Positions 48,601 to 55,344 of a stretch of 64,000 bases of DNA are shown piece by piece (the first letter of the stretch is position 1; every line of letters begins with the position of its first letter). A model generated the notes under the pieces. The model was given only the letters and a program-made list of their open reading frames with translations. It did not search any database and had not been told where the DNA came from. The stretch is from assembly GCA_036583965.1 (NCBI GenBank), contig JAZBQD010000014.1, positions 71,066,790-71,130,789 on the forward strand. The letters run 5' to 3'. This stretch comes from Prunella strophiata (taxonomy: Eukaryota > Chordata > Aves > Passeriformes > Prunellidae). The position numbers and the translations under genes were made by a program.

Positions 48601-49945
48601 CAGGCACAGAGATGTGCCCCAAAATTTGGAATTCCTCCTCTTCTCGTGCTTCCTCTCTGGGAGATTGCTCAGGGAATCTTCCTTTGGGGAAGGTGAGGAG
48701 CAGCTGGAGGATCTCCAGGCTGAGGTTTTGCTGGGAGCTCAGGACATCTCTGGTCACTTTTCCCACCCCACGTGTCTGGAATTGCAGTAGGGATCCCTTG
48801 GAGCACCAGGGCTGTGACCACAGCTCATTCCTGCTGCTCCAGGCTCTGTGAACAGATGAATCCAGTGGTGTTTTCCTGGCAGGAATTGCTGCCATGAGGG
48901 CTCCCCTTCCTGAACACCCTTCTGTGGGAGATGCTTTGTCACTATTTAGATATTTTGGGGTTTTTTCCCTTGATGGACTGAAAATCCCAATACAAATCCC
49001 AGTCAATGCAACATTCAGCATGGAAACTCCCTGGAAATTTCTCTTTTCCTGGGTTAAACCTTCCAAAGAACCCAGCCCAGGAGCTTCCCTGGATAAAAAA
49101 AGTGGCATTTGAAGCTTGAAGGGTTTTTTAGCTTAGGCTTGAGGAGGCAGCAGCTTCCATGTGGGAATGTCCCCTGGAGCAGCCACTGAGGAGGGGCTGG
49201 TGGCCTCCTGTGCTGCCACTCCCTGCCTGGTGCCTGCTGTGTCTGGAAACTCCCAAGGCAGCTGCCAGCCAGAGTTCAGGTGGATTTGGAATAATCCCAG
49301 AGGGAATTCCTGAGCTTCCCACAAAGGGGGAATGTGCAAGGAATACCAAGCTTCCTTGGGATTTTCCCATTTTTCCAGAGGGAGATGAGTTCTTGGAGAG
49401 CTCTGGGAAGGAAGGGAGCAGCCACCTCAAGGATGTGTCACAGAATCTTGGAATGGTTTGGGTTGGAAGGGACCTTAAAGACCATCCAAATCCCACCCCT
49501 GCTGTGGGCAGGGAATCTTCCACTGTCCCAGGGTGCTCCAAGCCCTGTCCTGGAACATTCCCAAGGATGAGGCAGCCACAGCTTCTCTGGGCAGTTGGAG
49601 TATTTATAATTCATATCCTTGTATGATTTATCAGTATTAAATTTTGTGATAATTTATCCCATTTCATGATAAATTTTATTCACAGTTATATTTTACAACA
49701 TTATCAATTCCACAATAAATCACTTACCCGATTTATCAAGTGTGCCACGACCCAACCTCCCCCAGCTGCTGATTATCCCTAAATATCCTTTTTTTTGTTT
49801 GTTTTTTCTCTCCCATCCAGAATACATCCAGAAATATGCAACAGAAGAAGCACTAAAAGAACAGGAGGAAGGCACTGGGGACAGCTCATCTGAGAGCTCC
49901 ATGTCTGACTTCTCGGAAGATGAGGCTCAGGACATGGAGTTGTAG
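3562..49945 (+). CDS. UBE2H: UBE2H, ubiquitin-conjugating enzyme E2 H (7 coding exons, 183 aa)
   Basis: The coding sequence joins 3562-3614, 32520-32596, 33141-33215, 44861-44900, 45166-45218, 47563-47691 and 49821-49945. The total is 552 nt, giving 183 residues plus TAG, the usual UBE2H length. The UBC fold occupies about residues 1-150, with the HPN motif at 76-78 and the active-site cysteine Cys87 in TVCLDV. A Glu/Ser/Asp-rich acidic tail follows from 150 to the MEL end. By recall the product matches human UBE2H throughout. UBE2H (yeast Ubc8) accepts ubiquitin from E1 as a Cys thioester and works with the CTLH/GID E3 complex (MAEA-RMND5A). In yeast that system removes gluconeogenic enzymes; in vertebrates UBE2H rises strongly in erythroid maturation. 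The start is fixed by the Kozak sequence and conserved [10 protein letters not shown]. No frameshift or missing residue was seen. Confidence 0.97.
4572..4589. promoter_or_regulatory. Inverted pair of GATA sites
   Basis: AGATAA (4572-4577) and TTATCT (4584-4589) face each other 6 bp apart, forming the imperfect palindrome AGATAAACAAACTTATCT. WGATAR sites are bound by GATA1/2/3. The position about 1 kb inside intron 1, and the known strong erythroid expression of UBE2H, make this a reasonable enhancer candidate. Two such 6-mers can also occur by chance. Confidence 0.4.
5645..5663. repeat. Poly(C) tract
   Basis: A run of about 18 C follows TTTTTTTAT and is followed by TTTTTTG. A shorter C run (about 14) is at 3661-3674. 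Such tracts can fold as i-motif or G-quadruplex and are prone to length errors. Confidence 0.8.
6300..6580. other. Secondary CpG-rich patch in intron 1
   Basis: CpG density rises again here, with an inverted CCAAT (ATTGG at 6379-6383), GGGCGGAG-like GC boxes and the near-perfect palindrome CGGGTGTTTACACCCG at 6455-6470, whose centre is a forkhead site TGTTTAC. It may be an enhancer or minor alternative promoter. No exon with a good donor is evident. Confidence 0.35.
8845..9275. repeat. Degenerate ~55-bp tandem repeat (about 7 copies)
   Basis: The block repeats the words AAACTGAAAGTCTTGATAG, then ACTTTCCCCCTCTTTGTTTC, then CTTGAGTTTTATTCCT, with frequent substitutions and T-tract length changes. 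It lies in UBE2H intron 1. Confidence 0.8.
12006..12165 (-). mobile_element. CR1 LINE 3' fragment
   Basis: The reverse complement of a CR1 3' end is recognised from GGGTGTTTGGGTGGGAAGGG, then AAGATCATCCAGTTCC, GGGCAGGGACACCTTCCAC and CCAGCCTGGCCTTGGGCAC in the standard order. It is 5'-truncated, as is usual for CR1. Confidence 0.85.
14342..14383 (+). mobile_element. CR1 LINE terminal fragment
   Basis: Only the last 40 bp are recognisable: GATGATCTGTAAGGTCC, then TTTCCACCCC and an ATTCTAT tail, the CR1 3' terminus in the sense direction. Confidence 0.55.
17045..17330 (+). mobile_element. CR1 LINE 3' fragment
   Basis: The sense-strand CR1 3' end contains GGCCATAAGCTGAG, AGATATTGAGAGGGAATTCC, CCAGGCTGGACACTGGGGC, GGAGGTGTCCCTG and GATCTTTAAGGTCC, then an ATTCCATGATTTC tail. 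Confidence 0.88.
18007..18107 (+). mobile_element. CR1 LINE 3' fragment (eroded)
   Basis: GCCAGGCTGGGTTGAAC, GTGGGAGGTGTCCCTGCAGG, GAACTGGATGGTTTGAAGG and CATTCCAACCCTGTGATTT follow the CR1 3' order. Part of the middle is deleted. Confidence 0.75.
18901..19115. repeat. Duplicated intronic segment, copy A
   Basis: Shares with 20226-20410, in the same order and orientation, the words GGAAGGAGCTCT, AACAGCCCCAC (AACAACCCCAC), GGTGCTTGGGGAGCAGGA, AAATCCCAC (AAACCCCAC), GGATTCTGGTCCTGGCAGG (GGATTGTGCTGCAGGCAGG), CCATGGAGAG and GACCAGGACT (GAGCAGGACT). No known repeat family was recognised. Confidence 0.6.
19625..19888 (+). mobile_element. CR1 LINE 3' fragment
   Basis: The sense-strand CR1 3' region shows TTCAGATTAAATCC, GAAGAAATTCTTCCCTTTGA, GGGTGGTGAAACCTGGGCAC, AAGACCAGGTTGGACAC, GGCACTGGATGG and the terminal TTATGATTCTGTGA. 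It is one of the better-kept copies in the window. Confidence 0.9.
20226..20410. repeat. Duplicated intronic segment, copy B
   Basis: This is the partner of 18901-19115, about 1.3 kb away, at roughly 75-80% similarity by eye. It is either a local duplication or two copies of an unclassified interspersed repeat. Confidence 0.6.
22276..22668 (-). mobile_element. CR1 LINE fragment, ~390 bp
   Basis: The reverse complement of CR1 includes GATCATGGAATCATTTTAG, GTCATCCAGTCCAACC, CTTTCCATGAAGGAATTT, GCCTGAGGCCGTTCCCTCTG, CCCCTGAGCCTCCTCTGCTC and CATCTCCCTCAGCCTCTCC in the family order. An A-rich stretch with two A-tracts (22215-22271) flanks its 3' end. Confidence 0.92.
23650..23905 (-). mobile_element. 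CR1 LINE fragment
   Basis: Antisense CR1 3' region: CATGGAATCCCAGAGTGG, GGATGGAAGGGACCTTAAAG, GGGCAGGGACACCTCC, CAGGCTGCTCCAGCCCC and CCAGCCTGGCCTTGGCC. Its distal part is almost identical to the copy at 24055-24398. Confidence 0.88.
24055..24398 (-). mobile_element. CR1 LINE fragment, longer copy
   Basis: Antisense CR1: AGAATGCCAGAATGGTTTGG, CAGGCTGCTCCAGCC, then further into the element CTGTCCCTGCAGGCCTTGTC, CTTCAGGCCCTGCAATGTGC and CCCAGCTCTCCCAGC. Bases 24146-24225 repeat 23761-23840 with one indel. Confidence 0.85.
26205..28640. repeat. 23-bp minisatellite, ~105 copies
   Basis: The 23-bp monomer is AGGAGCTGGG or AGGGACAGGG followed by CTGTTCCTGTCCC; CCC is often CAC. The two monomer types are interspersed irregularly. 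The first ~150 bp contain longer units with an added TCACACTG. Many monomers differ by a single-base deletion. Because 23 is not a multiple of three, each strand cycles through all frames without a stop, giving open frames of over 780 codons. They have no start context or splice context and are not genes. The array lies in UBE2H intron 1. Confidence 0.95.
30287..30470 (-). mobile_element. CR1 LINE 3' fragment
   Basis: Antisense CR1 3' end: GGGTTGGGTGGGAAGGGACC, TTAAAGATGATCCAGTTCC, GGCAGGGACACCTCCCAC and CCAGCCTGGCCTTGGACATT. Confidence 0.88.
32499..32519 (+). promoter_or_regulatory. UBE2H: U12 branch site and acceptor of UBE2H intron 1
   Basis: TTCCTTGAC (32499-32507) is a perfect U12 branch-point match, with the acceptor CAG ending at 32519. 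The branch A at 32506 is 13 nt from the intron end. Confidence 0.85.
32520..32596 (+). CDS. UBE2H: UBE2H exon 2
   Basis: Completes Leu18 and encodes residues 19-43 (from [12 protein letters not shown] to FYGPQG) plus the first base of Thr44. It covers the first beta strands of the UBC fold. The donor A|GTAAGT is U2-type. Confidence 0.97.
32597..33140 (+). other. UBE2H: UBE2H intron 2 (544 bp)
   Basis: U2-type intron, GTAAGT to TCCCTTGCAG. It contains unique sequence only, and I see no repeat or gene. Confidence 0.9.
33141..33215 (+). CDS. UBE2H: UBE2H exon 3
   Basis: Encodes residues 44 (last two bases) to 68, [19 protein letters not shown] and FKSPSI, plus the first base of Gly69. This is the part before the HPN motif, with the PxxYPxxxP-like E2 signature. 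The donor is G|GTAAC. Confidence 0.97.
34168..34284 (-). mobile_element. CR1 LINE 3' fragment (short)
   Basis: Antisense CR1 end: ATCGTGGAATGGTTTGGC, TTGGAAGGGATCTCAAACC, CAGGCTGCTCCAACCCC and CCAGCCTGGCC. An internal deletion joins the first and second parts. Confidence 0.8.
34440..35130. repeat. ~37-45-bp pyrimidine-rich minisatellite
   Basis: About 16 imperfect units contain CTTCCCAAAATCTTCC, TCTTGCTGAAAAACCCC and TTTTTTCTCCTCAAG, with several sub-variants (CAAAAAACTGCC, CTTATAGAAAAAATG). The + strand is almost free of G outside one or two positions per unit. The two variants alternate in blocks, suggesting a higher-order arrangement. Confidence 0.9.
35478..35612. repeat. Hexanucleotide microsatellite (TATTTC)n then (TATTTA)n
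   Basis: About 11 units of TATTTC are followed without interruption by about 11 units of TATTTA, with one TATTTG near the end. The C-to-A change is fixed on one side of about 35541. Confidence 0.95.
36031..36270. repeat. 10-bp tandem repeat GAATCTTTTA/GAGTCTTTTA, 24 copies
   Basis: Exactly 24 consecutive decamers, differing mainly at the third base (A or G), have no length change. Each carries a TTTT tract, so T-tracts recur every 10 bp. Confidence 0.97.
36970..37592. repeat. ~18-30-bp minisatellite with TTTAGGATT core
   Basis: Units such as CTCCTTTCCCTATTTAGGAT and CTTTCCCTGTTTAGGATTTT repeat about 25 times, some with an inserted GCTTCT or GTTTCT. Each unit ends a pyrimidine tract with TAG|G on the transcribed strand. 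Confidence 0.93.
37965..38110. repeat. AT-rich low-complexity block
   Basis: Imperfect repeats of TATAAATT and TCTCTTTATAAATTC type. A short AT/TG microsatellite (ATATATATATGTGTGTGTGT) follows at 38290-38314. Confidence 0.8.
38451..41130. repeat. Homogeneous 40-bp satellite array, 67 units
   Basis: The unit is GGTGGGAATCTTCCACATTC followed by CCAAATTATCCAGGTGTTAG. The stretch of 2,680 bp is exactly 67 x 40 with no insertion or deletion; the only substitution I found is A for G at 40526. Each unit holds the inverted repeat TGGGAAT/ATTCCCA around the 7-nt loop CTTCCAC, a GAAnnTTC motif (GAATCTTC), and one TTAGGG at the unit junction. The left edge is abrupt against unique sequence, while the right edge passes into diverged units. 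It lies in UBE2H intron 3. True copy number may differ from the assembly. Confidence 0.97.
41131..41702. repeat. Diverged flank of the 40-bp array with a 160-bp higher-order repeat
   Basis: About 14 units related to the 40-bp array have many substitutions and a few indels (GGTATTGGGGTAGG, TTTACAGGTTATCCAGATATT, AGTTATCC). Bases 41361-41480 recur at 41521-41640, 160 bp (four units) later, almost unchanged. Confidence 0.93.
43360..43720. repeat. 51-bp minisatellite, 7 copies, frame-preserving
   Basis: The 51-bp unit contains GGTGGCACAGCAGGGAAAAG, then AGGATTTATGGCAAATTC and TCAATTCAAAAA. Since 51 = 3 x 17, one + frame reads [17 protein letters not shown] repeatedly (167 codons, 43279-43782), and the - strand is also open. 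No splice signals or homology support a protein. Confidence 0.93.
44066..44150. repeat. Dispersed ~84-bp repeat, copy A
   Basis: Matches 46126-46208 in the same direction: GCAGCTGGAAAACAGAATTT (CCAGCTGAGAAACAAAATTT), then ATTCAAGTGTGGGGCA, CTTCTGGTGGGACATTG and AGGCTTGAAACCA. Family unknown. Confidence 0.65.
44468..44535. repeat. AT microsatellite
   Basis: Imperfect TATA/ATTATATATA repeats in UBE2H intron 3. Confidence 0.8.
44861..44900 (+). CDS. UBE2H: UBE2H exon 4
   Basis: A 40-nt exon encoding the end of Gly69 to Glu81 ([13 protein letters not shown]) and two bases of Ala82. It contains the HPN motif (His76-Pro77-Asn78), whose Asn stabilises the oxyanion during ubiquitin transfer. Acceptor CTCCTTGCAG, donor GC|GTGAGT. 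Confidence 0.97.
44901..45165 (+). other. UBE2H: UBE2H intron 4 (265 bp)
   Basis: Short U2-type intron, GTGAGT to TGTGTTCCAG, with no other feature seen. Confidence 0.92.
45166..45218 (+). CDS. UBE2H: UBE2H exon 5
   Basis: Encodes the end of Ala82 to Tyr99 ([18 protein letters not shown]) and one base of Asp100. It holds the catalytic Cys87 that carries ubiquitin as a thioester. The donor is G|GTGAGT. Confidence 0.97.
46126..46208. repeat. Dispersed ~84-bp repeat, copy B
   Basis: Partner of 44066-44150, about 2.06 kb further on and across two exons of UBE2H, at roughly 85% identity by eye. Confidence 0.65.
47125..47210 (-). mobile_element. CR1 LINE 3' fragment (short)
   Basis: Antisense CR1 terminus: CACAGAATCATGGGATGG, TTGGGGCTGGAGGGACCTC and AGCTCCAACCCTGCTCCATG. 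Confidence 0.8.
47563..47691 (+). CDS. UBE2H: UBE2H exon 6
   Basis: Encodes the end of Asp100 to Lys142 ([43 protein letters not shown]) and one base of Glu143. This is the post-active-site helical part of the UBC fold, with the PNPxDPLN sequence typical of E2s. The donor is G|GTGAGG. Confidence 0.97.
47692..49820 (+). other. UBE2H: UBE2H intron 6 (2.1 kb)
   Basis: U2-type intron, GTGAGG to TCTCTCCCATCCAG. It holds a CR1 fragment near its 3' end and otherwise unique sequence. Confidence 0.9.
49440..49600 (-). mobile_element. CR1 LINE 3' fragment
   Basis: Antisense CR1 3' end: CACAGAATCTTGGAATGG, TTTGGGTTGGAAGGGACC, TTAAAGACCATCCAAATCCC, GGGTGCTCCAAGCCC and CACAGCTTCTCTGGGCA. Confidence 0.92.
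49821..49945 (+). CDS. UBE2H: UBE2H exon 7 (coding part) and stop
   Basis: Encodes the end of Glu143 to Leu183, then TAG at 49943-49945. It includes the last helix and the acidic, serine-rich tail ([18 protein letters not shown]) with several S-x-x-E/D casein kinase 2-type sites. Confidence 0.97.
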
Positions 49946-50074
49946 TAGAGGAGGCCACCTGCTTTTCAGAGAGACTCTAATTTCCTAACCATGAGAAGCA
50001 GACTATAATATTCATATTTAAACAAAGCAATTTTTTTTATTACTAAACAAGGTTTTTATGAATTATAGCATTGA

Positions 50075-50110
50075 GATATATATATATATATATATTTATA
50101 TATGTGTGTT

Positions 50111-50143
<33 letters not shown>

Positions 50144-50151
50144 GTGTATAT
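50075..50151. repeat. AT/TATATGTG microsatellite in the UBE2H 3' UTR
   Basis: Two AT runs are separated by TTTATATATGTGTGTTTATA. The sequence is self-complementary and could fold in the mRNA. Confidence 0.9.
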
Positions 50152-51221
50152 CACCCTTTAGGTCTTGATTTTCTTGGTCATGTCCCAGTTCCTGAGGTGC
50201 ATTAGAGCATTCCCAACATTCCATTCTGGTAGCAATATGCAGCCCAGGTGCATGCATTGAGATTTCCCATGTGGCCAAGTCAGCTTTGGTGTGCTACCAA
50301 ACAGCTGCCCTGGGAGGGAGGGAATTAGCAAAAAAAAAAAAAACCCCAAAAATCCTAACAAAAGGTAGAAAAACAAAAAAGAAAAAAAAGAGGGATTTGC
50401 TGTTGGATCGAGGTTTCCACCTGAGATTTAAAAGTCTGAAACCTTGGGGGTGTAGGGATGGAAGGGGCTCCTCCAGGCTGTGTTTAAAAACTGAAAAAGA
50501 GGGATTTAACAAAAAAAACCACCAATGCAAAGGCGTGGAGCTGCTGAGAGCACTGAGAGGACTCGCTGGGGATTGCAGTGGCTCTGCTGTGGACTGCTCC
50601 CTGCCCTCCCGAGCTGCAGGGACTGACAGCACTGCTGCATCCCCTGGGGGCTCTGGGGATGCTGAGCCCTGGCTGGGAGGGGAGAGCCACCAGAGCCCCA
50701 CGGATGGTGATGATGATGATGGTGATGGTGATGATGCTGCTCCTGGAACTGGGATGGACTTGGAGCACGTGGAAGTCCAGCTCTTCCTCTGTCCCACTTT
50801 GGAACCTGCTGCCCTTGAATGGCTTCCAGTTGGCTTTGTTATTTTATTTTTTTCTTCTCTTTCTTTCCCCCCTCCCTCTTTTGCTGGAAATGTGGTTCAG
50901 ACACCTCGCTGTGTCCTGGGAATCCTCCTCTGACCAGATGGATTGGCCTTGCCAGAGCTTCAGATCCACGGAGTTGTCCTGTTGGCCAAAGTCCACGAAT
51001 CCATCGGCACCGATTTTGATTTTCCTTTTTTTGGCTTTTTTTTTTTTTCCTTTTTAAATCTTTCTTTCCTCCCCCTTCTGCACCAGCTTGGTTCCCATCT
51101 GCTTGTGTGTGTACAACAGGATAAAAATTCCTTAAGAGTTAACAAAGAGTATGATCTAGGAAAAAGAAAAAAACAACCACACAAAATATGAGCTGAATAA
51201 AAAAAAAAAAAAAAAAAAAAA

Positions 51222-51373
51222 GCCTAAAAAGCACCAATTGAGGAAGCAAATGAATTCACTCTGGTTTTTTTGTTGGTTGGTTTGGTTTTTTTTGGTTTTC
51301 TGGGGTTTTTTTCCAGGATGTTTGGGAATTGGAATGTTGGATTTCTCCTGGTGTCTTGCAGCAAGCTGAGAGA

Positions 51374-51404
<31 letters not shown>

Positions 51405-52207
51405 CCTAGAAATCTGATAAGTAAATGTCTCCTTGGGATACTTGAATTGGGATAATTGTGCATCGGAGATTCAAACTGAGATGGATTTTTAAAGCTGAAT
51501 GTTACCTGCTGTTTTCTTTTGGGGATTTTTTGGAGGGGTTTGGACAAGATCTTTTCATTTCTGATGCGACCTGCAGGAAAAAAATCAACCCACCCTGAGC
51601 GACTCTGGAGCAGAGTTTTGAATGTCAGACTGGCACATTTGTCATTTCCCCAGGATTGTTGAATTTCTTTCCTTTTCCTTTCGAGACTCCACCGAGCTGG
51701 GGCTGGGAGATTCCAGCCCCAGCTCTGATTCATAAAGCACAATCAGTTTCTTTTATTTCTGTTGCTTTTGGGGGAGAAAAAAAAAAAAAAAAAACAAGAA
51801 CTCCATCAAGTCCCACTTGGCTTTGGCATGAATTTCCTTAATAAAAAACCTACCATGAATTTCCTTTCTGTTAATTCTGGGCACGAAGCAAAGGTTTTCC
51901 CTCTCCTTTTTCCCATCCTTTTCCAGCAGTGGTGTAGGGCTGTGGCTAGTACTGTGCTGAAGTTCTCTATCTAGCATTTGTGGCTTGTTGGAGGGTAATA
52001 TTAATTATTTAACATGTAATGATGTAATTAACTCTTATCTAGCACGTTGTTTGCTCATTAATTTGGGGAGGGAGGGGCCACGTTTAACTCGCTTTCCTGC
52101 TGCCCTGCAGTTTTGCTTGTGCTATAAACCTTTACTTGTAGGTGCTACTTAGGAGTAGAGTCAAGTGCTGGGTGGTGATTTCAGTTTAAAAAGCTTCAAA
52201 AAACGAG
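51222..52207. repeat. 1-kb tandem duplication in 3' UTR, copy 1
   Basis: Starts GCCTAAAAAGCACCAATTG after an A-tract and ends CTTCAAAAAACGAG before the next A-tract. Nearly identical to 52226-53227 with an offset of 1,004 bp. It contains a T-tract at 51374-51395 and an A-tract at 51777-51794. Confidence 0.95.
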
Positions 52208-52225
52208 AAAAAAAAAAAAAAAAAA

Positions 52226-52376
52226 GCCTAAAAAGCACCAATTGAGGAAGCAAATGAATTCACTCTGGTTTTTTTGTTGGTTGGTTTGGTTTTTTTTGGT
52301 TTTCTGGGGTTTTTTCCAGGATGTTTGGGAATTGGAATGTTGGATTTCTCCTGGTGTCTTGCAGCAAGCTGAGAGA

Positions 52377-52407
<31 letters not shown>

Positions 52408-53227
52408 CCTAGAAATCTGATAAGTAAATGTCTCCTTGGGATACTTGAATTGGGATAATTGTGCATCGGAGATTCAAACTGAGATGGATTTTTAAAGCTG
52501 AATGTTACCTGCTGTTTTCTTTTGGGGATTTTTTGGAGGGGTTTGGACAAGATCTTTTCATTTCTGATGCGACCTGCAGGAAAAAAATCAACCCACCCTG
52601 AGCGACTCTGGAGCAGAGTTTTGAATGTCAGACTGGCACATTTGTCATTTCCCCAGGATTGTTGAATTTCTTTCCTTTTCCTTTCGAGACTCCACCGAGC
52701 TGGGGCTGGGAGATCCAGCCCCAGCTATGATTCATATTAAAGCACAATATTGTTCTTTTATTTTGTTTGCTTTTTTGGGGAGGGGGGGGGGAGGGAAAAA
52801 AAAACAAAAAAAACAAGAACTCCATCAAGTCCCACTTGGCTTTGGCATGAATTTCCTAATAAAAAAACCTACCATGAATTTCCTTTCTGTTAATTCTGGG
52901 CACGAAGCAAAGGTTTTCCCTCTCCTTTTTCCCATCCTTTTCCAGCAGTGGTGTAGGGCTGTGGCTAGTACTGTGCTGAAGTTCTCTATCTAGCATTTGT
53001 GGCTTGTTGGAGGGTAATATTAATTATTTAACATGTAATGATGTAATTAACTCTTATCTAGCACGTTGTTTGCTCATTAATTTGGGGAGGGAGGGGCCAC
53101 GTTTAACTCGCTTTCCTGCTGCCCTGGCAGTTTTGCTTGTGCTATAAACCTTTACTTGTAGGTGCTACTTAGGAGTAGAGTCAAGTGCTGGGTGGTGATT
53201 TCAGTTTAAAAAGCTTCAAAAAACGAG
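52226..53227. repeat. 1-kb tandem duplication in 3' UTR, copy 2
   Basis: Second copy with the same first and last words. Differences from copy 1 are concentrated in homopolymers and in one AT-rich patch (52725-52815, where copy 2 has a G-run instead of a short G stretch). All three borders are A-tracts. Confidence 0.95.
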
Positions 53228-53295
53228 AAAAAAAAAAAAAAACAAAAAACAGAACAAAAAAAAAAAAAAAGGCAACCAAAAAAAAAAGAAATCAC

Positions 53296-53301
53296 AATAA
53301 A
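53296..53301 (+). terminator. UBE2H: Possible proximal poly(A) signal of UBE2H
   Basis: AATAAA is followed within 40 bases by a T/GT-rich stretch (TTTGTATTTTTTC, GTGTTC). Use of this site would give a 3' UTR of about 3.4 kb. Confidence 0.5.
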
Positions 53302-54498
53302 AATTTGTATTTTTTCAATATTGTATAAAAATAGTGTTCTAATTCCCTCTAATGCCCCCTTCCCTTGCAGGGTTTTTCCTCTCCATCATTCCCCTCACGT
53401 GGATTTAGGGCATCCAACTGCTGGATGGGAAACACTAAGCTGGGATTCCCAAAACAACACCCCAAAAATGGGGAGAGCACAGCTGGCTGTGTGAGACTCA
53501 GCGGGATGGATCCGTGGAGCTGGTCCAAGCTGGTGGCTCAGGCACACAAGTGCACAATGCCAGCACTTCCCAGGCTGGGAGAAATCCCAGGATTTGTGCT
53601 GGGAGGAAAAACCAGCTGCCAAAAGCTGCTGGGGGGAGTGAAGGTGCTCCAGGGCTGAGGTGGGGCAGGGTCTGCTCCCATCCCACCCCCTCAGACCCCG
53701 CTGCTGCCTCCCCTCCTGCATTTCCCACCTCTTTTCACCCCAAATCTCCCTTTTCCTCCCAAAAGAATCTTTCCCCCCAAAAAAATAATGTCTGTAAAAC
53801 TTCACCCACCTAATGTGGATGACGAGGTGGAGCTGTGTTGGAGCAAGAGAGCTTTTTTTGATCATCTCCCCCTTCCTTTCACCACCTTCAGGGTGTTTTT
53901 CTGCTTCACCCAGCACTGGTGGCATCACCCTGGGGACCCTGGCATGGGGTCCCCACTGCCAACCCTGCCACAGCCCTTGGAGCTGCTTTGGGAACAACCT
54001 CTGCCTCCTCCCCCTGCAGCTCCTCCTCTTCCTCGAGGTTTCCCATGGAAGGAGAGGCGGAGTGGGCTCTGCCACCCAGGGATGGTCTGGCAGATGCCAA
54101 AGGATGCTGGCACAGGGAGCAGAGCTGTGCCACCAGCCTGAGCCCCAGCCCATCCCTCAGCCACGGGGACAGGGCTCCCCTGCCCTGCTCCCTCCACCTG
54201 GGATATGTCTGACAATTTTACATTTTCCTTTTTTTTTTCATTTTTCCCCTTTTTTTTCCCCTCCTGCACATCCTGCTGCCCCTTTGCAGCAGCCACAATC
54301 CCTCCACGTGTGCTGGGTTCCTGTCAGGTGAGAGCAGAGATCTCGGGCTGGTTTTGCCCTTGGGTTGAGTTGGCTTTTTGTTATTTTTCCTTTTTCTCCT
54401 CTTTTTTTTCCTGGCGTTGTCAGTAGAATGGTGCAGCTGCCTCTGCTCTGGGTACAGCCTCTCCAATAGTGTATAATTCAAGAACTGTAAACTTCTTT

Positions 54499-54528
<30 letters not shown>

Positions 54529-54531
<3 letters not shown>

Positions 54532-54534
54532 AAA
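54529..54534 (+). terminator. UBE2H: Distal poly(A) signal of UBE2H
   Basis: AATAAA just after a long T-tract is followed by CTGTACATACCTTG and then the GT-rich CCTGGTGTTTGGGCTT. It is the last good signal before the intergenic repeat array. Confidence 0.7.
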
Positions 54535-54552
54535 ATCTGTACATACCTTGAA

Positions 54553-55344
54553 ATCTGCCTGGTGTTTGGGCTTGCAGGGCCGTGCTGCATCCCCCAGGAT
54601 CAGCTCCCAGAGCCAGCACCGGGCACTTTTCCACCTGGGAACGCCCTGCTGCAGGTGAGGGTGGAAGGCTGATGATCCTGGAGCTCTTTTCCAAATTCAA
54701 TAATTCCTTTTCCAGCTCTTTAGGTGATCTCCTTCCGTGCCCTGTGACCACAGCCACGGCCCCCAAGCTGATTTTTAGGATTTTGGGGCTGGATTTTGAG
54801 GCATCCATCCCTCCCACCCCTTCCCCTGTGGATGCCAAGGGCTCCCTGCAGCTGGAGTTGTCCCAGGTGAGGCTGCCCGGGACTGCAGGGGAGCTGTGTA
54901 ATTAATGGATGGTAATTAGGCAGTGGCTGTTTTCTGGGGAATCGCTGCTGATTTGGGGCAGCGTTGGGATGATTTCCAATCACTGATTGCTGATTTCCAA
55001 TCACTGCTGCTTTGGGGCAGCGTTGGGATGGGGTGTGCGGGGAGTGGCAGCAGCTCAGGGAGCCCCGGGGGTGTCTGGGGCTGTGGGTGTGCCAGGCACG
55101 GTGACAGCGGCTGGCCGTGCCCTGTCCCCTCTCACCCTGCTCTGACTCCTGCACTGAGCCCGACCTTCCTCTCCATCCTCCTCCTCCTCCCTCGCTCCGG
55201 CCCGGGGCTGTCTTGTCGCCGGCTCGGGGACGCGGTGGCGGCTCTGTGCCACGCCAGTGCCACCTGCTGCCAGCGGCACCCCTGGGCTGGGACACTGTCC
55301 CGGGCCACCTCCTGCGGCCCCGCTCCCTGCGCCAAGGGGACCAG
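54553..55344. other. Intergenic sequence after UBE2H
   Basis: About 0.8 kb of unique, increasingly GC-rich sequence. A small internal duplication at about 54950-55030 repeats TTTGGGGCAGCGTTGGGATG and GATTTCCAATCACTG. No exon is evident. Confidence 0.6.

Larger units (their letters stand above)
49946..54552 (+). other. UBE2H: UBE2H 3' UTR
   Basis: About 4.6 kb of non-coding terminal exon runs from the stop to the distal poly(A) signal, which fits the long 3' UTR known for vertebrate UBE2H. Inside are an AT microsatellite, several A- and T-tracts, a possible proximal poly(A) signal at 53296, and a tandem duplication of about 1 kb. Open frames here are not conserved coding sequence. Confidence 0.8.
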
